The notes: generated by a model from the sequence alone, not told the origin. 6,004 bases of DNA from an uncultured Mycoplasmatota bacterium (GCA_946494435.1 CAMMBO010000051.1:1-6004); one strand, 5' to 3'; positions 1 through 4,556 are shown, counted from the stretch's first letter. Numbers and translations are program-made.

Positions 1-12
1 AGGTCGTTGTTT

Positions 13-66
13 TTATTTTGTCAAATTGTAAGATTTATTTTTGAAAATTCCCTTAGTATTTTTCAT
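13..66 (-). CDS. Possible 17-codon leader ORF
   Basis: A short ORF of 17 codons (MKNTKGIFKNKSYNLTK) starts at ATG 66-64 and ends in TAA at 15-13. It lies 25 bases downstream of the predicted start of a new minus-strand transcript. An AAAGGGG box (77-83) sits 10 bases before the ATG, a little far for a ribosome binding site. The peptide is basic, has no membrane segment, and matches nothing I recognise. It may be a leader peptide, or simply untranslated leader of a gene beyond the left edge. A TTGACA on the minus strand (19-24) inside it could be the -35 of another promoter whose -10 lies outside the window. Low confidence as a real coding sequence. Confidence 0.2.
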   Translation of the reverse strand: MKNTKGIFKNKSYNLTK

Positions 67-97
67 AAAATAATTTCCCCTTTACTAAAGTAACCAT

Positions 98-106
98 ATT
101 ATACCA
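98..106 (-). promoter_or_regulatory. Extended -10 promoter for a transcript leaving the left edge
   Basis: On the minus strand a perfect TATAAT (98-103) is preceded by TGG (104-106), an extended -10. Initiation is expected near 91. The -35 region falls in the terminator T-run of the preceding operon and is not recognisable. The promoter sits directly after that terminator, so it should serve a separate unit to the left. Confidence 0.55.
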
Positions 107-114
107 TAAAGAAA

Positions 115-154
115 ATAAAAAAAGCTATAGAAATTGTTTTAACTTTTCTATCGC
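115..154 (-). terminator. Rho-independent terminator of the herA-sepF-divIVA-relQ operon
   Basis: On the minus strand GCGATAGAAA pairs with TTTCTATAGC (one mismatch) around an 11-nt loop, and an uninterrupted run of seven T follows. The hairpin (124-154) includes the last codons and the TAG stop of the 125-559 gene, so the terminator overlaps the coding end. It is the only convincing terminator seen between 4000 and 1 on this strand. Confidence 0.7.
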
Positions 155-559
155 TTCTTCTTGCATCGTAACATATTCTTTAGTTAGTCTTGTTACATTA
201 GGGTCTGTTTCTTTATGATTTAAAAGCTTTCTTCCTTCAATTATTCCCATATTAGTTCCCTGTACTAATAGTTCTGCTATTTTAGAAGTACTATCATCAG
301 TTAGTGTTTTCATATTAACTCCATACCAAGTCATTACTTTATTCATAGCATTAGTCTCATGTGGTTTTTTATCACTATATTCTGGATATAGTTCACAGAT
401 TTCCTCAGATATCTTCTTATACTTTTCATACTGTCTATTTAACTCAGTACGAAGATTCTCATCTTTAATTTTCTCTAATACAAAATGAATAGCATCCATG
501 CCCATACAAGCACCTTTATTAAGTTCATCTAAAACATTAACTTCATTTTCATCGTCCAT
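125..559 (-). CDS. Small helical protein of unknown function, last gene of the operon
   Basis: This gene encodes 144 residues, starting at ATG 559-557 with GGAGGG six bases upstream, and ending in TAG. No signal peptide or membrane segment is visible. The protein is acidic at the N-terminus and looks almost wholly alpha-helical, with predicted helices at about 6-31, 33-58, 66-84, 90-113 and 121-143. The pattern suggests a helical bundle, loosely like ferritin-like or DUF2383-type proteins, but I see no clear metal-ligand set and do not assign a family. It has two cysteines (18 and 55) and a conserved-looking TWYGVNMKTL segment near 77-86. It lies 45 bases behind relQ on the same strand and carries the operon terminator in its 3' end, so co-transcription with relQ is likely. 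The ribosome binding site lies inside a hairpin (563-590), which suggests controlled translation. That it is a real gene is fairly sure; its function is unknown. Confidence 0.8.
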   Translation of the reverse strand: MDDENEVNVLDELNKGACMGMDAIHFVLEKIKDENLRTELNRQYEKYKKISEEICELYPEYSDKKPHETNAMNKVMTWYGVNMKTLTDDSTSKIAELLVQGTNMGIIEGRKLLNHKETDPNVTRLTKEYVTMQEEAIEKLKQFL

Positions 560-562
560 AAA

Positions 563-590
563 AATCCCTCCATAAATATTATGAAGGATT
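563..590 (-). promoter_or_regulatory. Hairpin covering the SD of the 125-559 gene
   Basis: In the minus-strand RNA, AAUCCUUCAU (590-581) pairs with AUGGAGGGAUU (573-563). There is one G-U pair and one bulged G, and the loop is 7 nt. The 3' arm contains the GGAGGG ribosome binding site, so the fold would block initiation. An A-rich stretch precedes the hairpin and AUUUUUAU follows it, so it could also act as a weak terminator between relQ and this gene. Confidence 0.5.
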
Positions 591-604
591 TATCTTTTTT
601 TATA

Positions 605-1231
605 CTAGATTATTTCTTGGTCATCTTTAATTATTTGCATTTCCTTATTTAATTCTAACATCTTCTGATCAAGGGCATGAATATCCTCAGCACATTTATG
701 CATACCTTCTTTAATCTCTTCTGGTATTTCTCCTTTAAATTTATAAGTAATTTTATGGTCTAAACTAGCCCAAAAGTCCATAGCAACTGTTCTTATCTGT
801 ATTTCTGCTTCCACTAAGGTAACTCCATCTATTAAATAAACTGGAACATAAACACTTAAATGATAACTAGAATAACCTGTTTCTTTAGGACTTGCTATAT
901 AATCTTCTTTATCATGAACAGTTATTTGGTCACTATTTTCTATTAACTCTACTATTTTATAAACATCTGATAAGAAAGAACATACTATTCTTATACCTAC
1001 CATATCATGGACATGTTCTTCGATATTTTTAGTTGTTACTTCATAACCTCTAGATATTAATTTCTTACTAGCACTTTCATATGTTTTTAATCTTGATTTT
1101 ATATGTTCAACGGGATTATAGTTATTTTCAAGTTCATAATCTTGTAATAAAATACTAATTTCTGTTTCTAAGGTCTTTAAGGCAGCGGAATATTTTAAGA
1201 TTAACTTTTCAAGCTCTTTTTCTTCTTTCAT
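605..1231 (-). CDS. relQ: RelQ-type small alarmone synthetase, (p)ppGpp synthetase
   Basis: The product transfers pyrophosphate from ATP to GDP or GTP, making ppGpp or pppGpp, the cytosolic stringent-response alarmones. Its 208 residues match the single-domain RelQ/YjbM (SasB) class: there is no HD hydrolase domain and no TGS/ACT regulatory part. Visible synthetase motifs in order are HIKSR (43-47), HDMVGIRIV (75-83) with the catalytic-region Asp and Arg, GYSSYHL (119-125) at the nucleotide-stacking loop, EIQIRT (143-148) with the metal-binding Glu, and AMDFWASLDHK (150-160). The C-terminal helices (about 170-208) are where RelQ proteins oligomerise. The start is ATG 1231 with AGGAGG three bases upstream, rather close. 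It lies 31 bases behind divIVA with interleaved inverted repeats in the gap. Members of this class are usually controlled by transcription, and here it would follow division genes. RelQ fits better than RelP because of length and motif wording. Confidence 0.93.
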   Translation of the reverse strand: MKEEKELEKLILKYSAALKTLETEISILLQDYELENNYNPVEHIKSRLKTYESASKKLISRGYEVTTKNIEEHVHDMVGIRIVCSFLSDVYKIVELIENSDQITVHDKEDYIASPKETGYSSYHLSVYVPVYLIDGVTLVEAEIQIRTVAMDFWASLDHKITYKFKGEIPEEIKEGMHKCAEDIHALDQKMLELNKEMQIIKDDQEII

Positions 1232-1242
1232 AATCCTCCTTT

Positions 1243-1287
1243 CTTAGAAGAATAACACTAGACTATTTATCTTCTAAGTCTAGTGTT
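1243..1287 (-). promoter_or_regulatory. Interleaved inverted repeats (possible pseudoknot) at the divIVA-relQ junction
   Basis: Two perfect inverted repeats interlock: CTTAGAAGA (1243-1251) with TCTTCTAAG (1270-1278), 9 bp, and AACACTAGACT (1254-1264) with AGTCTAGTGTT (1277-1287), 11 bp. The order A-B-A'-B' allows either two exclusive hairpins or an H-type pseudoknot, with a two-base overlap at 1277-1278. In the minus-strand mRNA the element begins in the last divIVA codons, covers its stop, and ends two bases before the relQ SD box. No U-run follows, so a plain terminator is unlikely. Confidence 0.5.
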
Positions 1288-1700
1288 TCTATTTCTTCTA
1301 CTACAGCCATTTGTTGTTCTACTATGATTTTTAACTTGCGTTTAAATATTTTGACATTTTTCTCTAGTGTATCCGCCTCTTGTTCTATCCTTCTAGCTTT
1401 TAATAATGACTCTCCCACTATCCTTGAAGCATTATGTTTAGCATCACTAACTATAATATCAGCTTCTTCTCTTGCTAGTCTCTTAACATTATCAGCAGTC
1501 TTTTCAGCATTAATTAAAGATTGTTTTAAAGTGTTCTCTAAATCCTCATAGTGACTTAGTTTATCTTTAAGGTCTCTTATTTCTTTTTTCTGGTCTTTAC
1601 ACTTTTTTATTATACCTTCTGTCTCTTTAATTACATCTGTTACAAATTTATTAACCTCAGCACGATTATAACCATTCGCTTCATAGTTAAATTTGTCCAT
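1263..1700 (-). CDS. divIVA: DivIVA-domain cell division and polarity protein
   Basis: DivIVA proteins bind curved membrane at poles and septa and recruit partners for division-site placement, cell-wall growth or chromosome attachment. The product has 145 residues from ATG 1700. The N-terminal lipid-binding domain is seen in FNYEANGYNRAEVNKFV (residues 3-19), with the family's G-Y-x-x-x-E-V-x-x-F pattern. A long heptad-rich coiled coil follows (about 25-125), and the tail is acidic. There is no membrane span. An in-frame GTG at 1709 would add three residues, but AAGGGA (1711-1716) is only one base from it and ten from the ATG, so the ATG is preferred. The gene begins 27 bases behind sepF. In many Firmicutes ylmG and ylmH lie between these two genes; both are absent here. 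The short coiled coil leaves some room for a GpsB-like role. Confidence 0.9.
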   Translation of the reverse strand: MDKFNYEANGYNRAEVNKFVTDVIKETEGIIKKCKDQKKEIRDLKDKLSHYEDLENTLKQSLINAEKTADNVKRLAREEADIIVSDAKHNASRIVGESLLKARRIEQEADTLEKNVKIFKRKLKIIVEQQMAVVEEIETLDLEDK

Positions 1701-1727
1701 TAATATCACATCCCTTAGTCCGGGTTA

Positions 1728-2156
1728 TTACCAATCAAATTCGTCGTCTTCTTGTTTCTTAGATTTTCTAGGTGGCTTTGGTGGAGCATCATCACTAATT
1801 TCTCCTTCTACATTAACATTATTCGGAGTACATAAAAATATTCCTCCACCTAACTTTTGCAAGTCTCCTCCTATAGCATACAAAGTACCACTTAAAAAAT
1901 CTACTATTCTTTTCGCTTGATCTGGTGTTACTCGTTTTAAATTAACAACTACAGCATTTCTTTCTTTTAAATAATCTGCTATTTGTTGACTTTCAGAATA
2001 AGCACGTGGTTCTAATAACATCATTTTACTGCCGGCTACACCGTTTTCGTCCATATATTCTTCTTTACTCACTTTATAATACTCCTCCTCTTTAATCTCT
2101 TCTTCAAAATCGCCATCATCGCTACCTATTAATTTTTTTAATTTATCTAAAGCCAT
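1728..2156 (-). CDS. sepF: SepF, FtsZ-bundling septum protein
   Basis: SepF binds the FtsZ C-terminus and the membrane, aligning Z-ring filaments during septum formation. The 142-residue product shows the three expected parts. An N-terminal amphipathic membrane helix ([11 protein letters not shown], 1-11) is followed by an acidic linker to about residue 40. The compact SepF core (about 43-118) contains [39 protein letters not shown] and [20 protein letters not shown]. The last 20 residues are charged and proline-containing, a usual disordered tail. The start is ATG 2156 with AGGAGG seven bases upstream. A TATAAT box lies just before it, so it can be expressed apart from herA, whose stop is 60 bases upstream. 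Identification is firm. Confidence 0.94.
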   Translation of the reverse strand: MALDKLKKLIGSDDGDFEEEIKEEEYYKVSKEEYMDENGVAGSKMMLLEPRAYSESQQIADYLKERNAVVVNLKRVTPDQAKRIVDFLSGTLYAIGGDLQKLGGGIFLCTPNNVNVEGEISDDAPPKPPRKSKKQEDDEFDW

Positions 2157-2180
2157 ATCTTATCCTCCTATTAACTATAT

Positions 2181-2204
2181 ATTATACTATCATATTTTTT
2201 TGAA
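2181..2204 (-). promoter_or_regulatory. Probable sepF promoter
   Basis: On the minus strand a perfect TATAAT lies at 2181-2186, with initiation expected near 2174 and a leader of about 18 nt. The best -35 is poor (about TTCTAA, 18 bp upstream). No terminator is seen between the herA stop and this box, so it would add to read-through from herA. Confidence 0.45.
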
Positions 2205-2216
2205 TTAGAAAAGTGT

Positions 2217-3986
2217 TTAATTAGTTTTATACCAAATATTTTTAATATCAACGTTATTAGACAAAGGTTCAGGGTCTGCTTTTTGAAATTGCATATTAAT
2301 TGGTACTTTGAAAGCACTACCAAAGGCAATGGCATTACCTGGTTTTAAATTTTTAAGCTGATTAGCAACTTCTAAAGAAATAGATGGTACCATATCTTTG
2401 ATGTATGCTAAATCTTTAGGGTGCAAAGTTCTTAAAATAACAAAGTTTGAACACTGGGATATTGCAGTATCAGAAAGTTCACTAGGTCTTTGGGTAATTA
2501 AGCCTAATAAAACTCCATACTTACGTCCTTCTTTAGTTATACGGTCAAAGATATTATAACCAAGTATCTCTGTATCAGTATCTTTTTGAACGTATCTATG
2601 CGCTTCTTCTATTATTATATGATATGGAACACTACCACGATTTTCATTAGTAACTGCAGTATCAAAGATTAATTTTGATATTATTTTAGTTATAACTTTG
2701 GCAAGTCTATCTTCTATATAACTTATATTAAAGTTTACTATTTGACAACGTTCTCCATTCATATTAGTAAATAGTCTATCTAAATATGTATCTTTAGAAA
2801 TATAAGAAGTTGAATCAAAGAATACATGATTAGGACTATTAGCAAGGGTATGTAATCTAACACTTAAAACATTAGCATAGTCATAGACTTTATCACTCTT
2901 TAAAATTCCTTCACTGATAAGGGCAAAGTCCATTGCTGTTTCTAAGTCTTTTAGAGTGTAGGCAATAAACTTCTCTGGTCTATCTTCTAAGTTAAAGTCA
3001 TCCATAATAAATTGTTTTACAAAGTTAACGACTAACTCCATTTCCATTAATTTACCAGTTTTATCTATATATAGACATTGTTTAAAAGTTCTCGTATATC
3101 CAGGTTGTACTATTTTAGCATCAAGACTTAAGTCTTTAGTATTAAATTTAGTTAAGACTGCTATTACTTGGTCCCTTATCTTAGTAGACTGATGTCCACT
3201 TAATAATATATCAAGAACTGCTCTTGCAATTATATCATTTTTATATTTAATAACATCAGGATCATCTCCTGTTAAAATAGTAACAAGACTTAAAGCTTTT
3301 TCAATTATCGGTATTTGATTAGGTGTTGTAACGTCAAGAAGTAAAGCTAAATCATCTACACCAAGTAACCACAAGGGAATATTTAAAACTTCACTATAAG
3401 CATTATCCGGATTAGTTGTATAAGTTTTATAATGCATATTAGGATTTACTTTATCAATATTACCTAAAGCTCTTGTATATTCACCATAGGCATCAAACAT
3501 AATAACATGAGCATTAACAGGACTTTTTTTAGGATCAGCAAAAATATTTTGTAAAATACGACTAACAGAAAATGATTTACCTGCACCAGAGTTACCTAAT
3601 ATGGCAAAATGATTACTGAAGAAGCCATTTATATCTACATTAATTTTATAATTCTGATAAATATTAGAATAACCAAATGTAACTTCATTAGCAGTTGGTT
3701 CCATTGGTCCTAATATTAAAGAAAGTTCCTCCATATTTACAATTCTAGTAGTAGATCTATAAGACGGTTTAACACTTATACCAGGTAAAAACTCATTATT
3801 CTTAATTTCTCCAACAATATTTATTTTTAAAGTTGTCTTAGTACTATTAACAATTTCCCCTACTATTTTTGTTCCATTATCTTCAAAAATAACATGCAAA
3901 TTCAATAAATTAGCTTGCTTAGTTAAATCTATACTTAAATCTAAAATAACATTATTATCTACTATTTCTCTAATTGTACCTAACAC
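2217..3986 (-). CDS. herA: HerA-type hexameric DNA translocase/ATPase
   Basis: HerA proteins are FtsK-like, ring-shaped ATPases that pump double-stranded DNA, often with the nuclease NurA in end resection; some work in phage defence. The product has 589 residues. An N-terminal HAS-type beta-barrel (about 1-90) is followed by Walker A GNSGAGKS (131-138), the HerA-typical FDAYGEY (164-170), a helical insertion (about 200-400), Walker B YHIIIEEAHRY (455-465) with the tandem Glu 460/461, and a GLITQRPSEL sensor segment (495-504). No transmembrane part is present, unlike FtsK. The start is GTG 3986, with AGAAGG seven bases upstream and a consensus promoter giving a leader of about 19 nt. No NurA, SIR2 or other defence partner is next to it; it heads an operon of division genes. 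All motifs look intact. The family call is firm, but the cellular role (repair, segregation or other) is open. Confidence 0.9.
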   Translation of the reverse strand: MLGTIREIVDNNVILDLSIDLTKQANLLNLHVIFEDNGTKIVGEIVNSTKTTLKINIVGEIKNNEFLPGISVKPSYRSTTRIVNMEELSLILGPMEPTANEVTFGYSNIYQNYKINVDINGFFSNHFAILGNSGAGKSFSVSRILQNIFADPKKSPVNAHVIMFDAYGEYTRALGNIDKVNPNMHYKTYTTNPDNAYSEVLNIPLWLLGVDDLALLLDVTTPNQIPIIEKALSLVTILTGDDPDVIKYKNDIIARAVLDILLSGHQSTKIRDQVIAVLTKFNTKDLSLDAKIVQPGYTRTFKQCLYIDKTGKLMEMELVVNFVKQFIMDDFNLEDRPEKFIAYTLKDLETAMDFALISEGILKSDKVYDYANVLSVRLHTLANSPNHVFFDSTSYISKDTYLDRLFTNMNGERCQIVNFNISYIEDRLAKVITKIISKLIFDTAVTNENRGSVPYHIIIEEAHRYVQKDTDTEILGYNIFDRITKEGRKYGVLLGLITQRPSELSDTAISQCSNFVILRTLHPKDLAYIKDMVPSISLEVANQLKNLKPGNAIAFGSAFKVPINMQFQKADPEPLSNNVDIKNIWYKTN

Positions 3987-4011
3987 GTTAACACCTTCTT
4001 ATTCTATATAG

Positions 4012-4040
4012 ATTATACTATAAATTCATTTCAGTAACAA
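4012..4040 (-). promoter_or_regulatory. herA operon promoter
   Basis: On the minus strand TTGTTA (4035-4040) is separated by exactly 17 bp from a perfect TATAAT (4012-4017). Initiation is expected near 4005. It is the strongest promoter seen for the herA-sepF-divIVA-relQ unit. It is divergent from the small toxin promoter; the two -35 boxes lie about 24 bp apart. Confidence 0.75.
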
Positions 4041-4063
4041 GTGCCTTTTTTGATATTTATTTG

Positions 4064-4092
4064 TTGCATTAAAATGAGAGTTATGTTACTGT
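4064..4092 (+). promoter_or_regulatory. Putative promoter of the small toxin mRNA
   Basis: TTGCAT (4064-4069) is followed after 17 bp by TACTGT (4087-4092), which keeps the key T-A-n-n-n-T positions and has an upstream TG (4084-4085), an extended -10. Initiation is expected at 4099-4100, so the RNA would begin exactly with the GAGATATATT block complementary to its 3' end. A weaker alternative -10, TATGTT, lies at 4082-4087. Confidence 0.45.
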
Positions 4093-4124
4093 TTATTTAG
4101 AGATATATTACTAATAACAGTTAG

Positions 4125-4177
4125 GTGCAAATACCTCCACAGCATATCTAAATATATAGCTAAGGAGGTGAATGCAC
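4125..4177 (+). promoter_or_regulatory. SD- and start-codon-sequestering hairpin
   Basis: GTGCA (4125-4129) pairs with TGCAC (4173-4177), and ACCTCC (4133-4138) pairs with GGAGGT (4164-4169), separated by a small internal loop. A further AGC/GCT helix (4141-4143 with 4159-4161) with AT pairs closes the apex. The 3' arm holds the whole SD core and two of the three start-codon bases, so the mRNA as folded should not be translated. Confidence 0.65.
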
Positions 4178-4285
4178 TACACTATATATTTTTTATGGGC
4201 GATTGCATTCAAGTTGGAATATTTAGCATTTGTAGTTATTATCTTAGTAATTATATTACTTTTGATAATAGCGGTTAAAAAATAA
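4172..4285 (+). CDS. 37-residue single-span membrane peptide, putative type I toxin
   Basis: The peptide starts MHYTIYFLWAIAFKLE, continues with an unbroken 19-residue hydrophobic segment (YLAFVVIILVIILLLIIAV, 17-35) and ends KK before tandem stops TAA TAG. Size, one membrane span and a basic C-terminus are the hallmarks of type I toxins such as TxpA, BsrG and Fst, which damage the membrane when overproduced. I do not recognise its sequence in those families. The start is ATG 4172 behind an extended SD, AAGGAGGTGA. The 3-base gap from GGAGG is short, but relQ in this window has the same gap. The only other ORF reading the SD (GTG 4168) gives a non-hydrophobic peptide. It lies alone on the plus strand between herA and a tRNA-Arg gene. 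A hairpin locks its SD, and a convergent antisense RNA covers its 3' untranslated region. It could instead be a harmless small membrane protein, but the RNA context argues for a toxin. Confidence 0.6.
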   Translation: MHYTIYFLWAIAFKLEYLAFVVIILVIILLLIIAVKK

Positions 4286-4293
4286 TAGGGGGC

Positions 4294-4333
4294 AAAATAA
4301 AGACACCTAACTTCTTCCTAGAAGTATGGTGTC
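4294..4333 (-). terminator. Terminator of the antisense RNA
   Basis: On the minus strand GACACC/GGTGTC and ACTTCT/AGAAGT form two stacked 6-bp helices around a TT/AA internal loop with a 4-nt apex. TTTATTTT (4294-4301) follows. The tract is interrupted by one A, so efficiency may be partial. It is also the first terminator-like element downstream of the tRNA-Arg gene. Confidence 0.6.
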
Positions 4334-4346
4334 GACCACAATTGTG

Positions 4347-4390
4347 GAGATAACATCTAACAGGCAAGATTAGAATATATCTCTTTTTTA
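4347..4390 (+). terminator. Terminator of the toxin mRNA
   Basis: GAGATA (4347-4352) pairs with TATCTC (4378-4383), with an inner CTAA/TTAG helix (4357-4360 with 4370-4373). Six T and further T-rich sequence follow from 4384. The 3' arm is the same stretch that can pair with the mRNA 5' end, so terminator stem and end-to-end closure compete. Confidence 0.65.
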
Positions 4391-4417
4391 TTTTATACAA
4401 ATTTCTTTGACATATTC

Positions 4418-4446
4418 ATAATATCACATTTTATGATACTTGTCAA
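4418..4446 (-). promoter_or_regulatory. Strong promoter of the antisense RNA
   Basis: On the minus strand a perfect TTGACA (-35, 4441-4446) is separated by 17 bp from TATTAT (-10, 4418-4423). It is clearly better than the toxin promoter, as expected when antitoxin RNA must be in excess. An 8-bp inverted repeat, CTTTGACA/TGTCAAAG, brackets it (4405-4412 and 4441-4448). Confidence 0.75.
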
Positions 4447-4462
4447 AGATAATAGTAACTAC

Positions 4463-4537
4463 TGGCGTCCCCAGAGGGAATCGAACCTTCATCTAAGCCT
4501 TAGGAGGGCCTTGTTCTATCCGTTGAACTATGGGGAC
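4463..4537 (-). tRNA. tRNA-Arg, anticodon CCU, CCA encoded
   Basis: The 75-nt minus-strand sequence folds into a full cloverleaf. The acceptor stem is GTCCCCA/TGGGGAC, the D arm is GTTC-AACGGATA-GAAC, and the anticodon arm AGGCC-CTCCTAA-GGCTT has CCU at 34-36. The variable loop is AGAT, and the T arm is GAAGG-TTCGATT-CCCTC, followed by discriminator G and an encoded CCA. It reads AGG codons. The T stem contains one A-C mismatch (second pair from the loop side of its middle), unusual but tolerable. A dedicated promoter lies 13 bases upstream. No terminator is seen directly behind it; the antisense promoter starts only 17 bases downstream. Confidence 0.96.
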
Positions 4538-4556
4538 AAATTAAAAAGACAACTAT

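Larger units (their letters stand above)
4099..4390 (+). ncRNA. Toxin mRNA with self-locking 5' and 3' structure
   Basis: This is the predicted transcript of about 290 nt, from the extended -10 promoter to the T-run after the 4347-4383 hairpin. It carries the 37-codon ORF (4172-4285) in its middle. The RNA is highly structured. Positions 4100-4115 can pair with 4369-4383 (10 bp, one bulged A, 5 bp), 4119-4127 can pair with 4304-4312 (9 bp), and 4125-4177 forms a hairpin over the SD and AUG. Such end-to-end closure with a buried SD is known for type I toxin mRNAs such as hok and aapA1. Both ends are inferred, not measured. Confidence 0.55.
4294..4411 (-). ncRNA. Putative antisense antitoxin RNA
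   Basis: A promoter at 4418-4446 should start a minus-strand RNA at G4411. It would end after the hairpin GACACC..GGTGTC (4302-4333; 6 bp, 2x2 internal loop, 6 bp, 4-nt loop), followed on this strand by TTTATTTT, giving about 118 nt. It is complementary to about 97 nt of the toxin mRNA 3' end, including its terminator stem, and does not reach the SD. This 3'-overlap layout matches RatA on TxpA and SR4 on BsrG, where the duplex is cut by RNase III. It includes the 12-nt palindrome CCACAATTGTGG (4336-4347). No ORF of note is seen in it. Confidence 0.6.

Noticed and set aside
1324..1551. Plus-strand ORF of 75 codons inside divIVA
   Set aside because: It mirrors the coiled-coil coding sequence of divIVA on the other strand. 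It has no SD or promoter, and its product is a low-complexity Ser/Leu-rich string.
1701..1709. GTG start three codons upstream for divIVA
   Set aside because: The AAGGGA box is only one base from the GTG but ten from the ATG, and DivIVA proteins normally begin close to the membrane-binding segment.
1693..1920. Plus-strand ORF of 75 codons inside sepF
   Set aside because: It is antisense to the well-identified sepF, with no SD and no recognisable protein.
4074..4100. Eight-codon ORF (MRVMLLFI) upstream of the toxin
   Set aside because: It lies over the predicted promoter, ahead of the expected transcription start, and has no SD.
4168..4278. Alternative GTG-started frame through the toxin region
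   Set aside because: The GTG lies within the SD itself, and the product is a mixed, cysteine-containing peptide without a membrane span. The ATG 4172 frame has the coherent hydrophobic segment and double stop.
4405..4437. Plus-strand promoter TTGACA / TATGAT
   Set aside because: The spacing is 19 bp and no plus-strand gene follows; only the tRNA antisense strand lies ahead. It is better explained as a by-product of the inverted repeat, noted as an option in the findings.
4463..4537. tRNA-Arg 3' end as an integration (att) site
   Set aside because: tRNA-Arg(CCU) genes can be att sites, but I see no second copy of the tRNA 3' end, no integrase and no composition break in the window.
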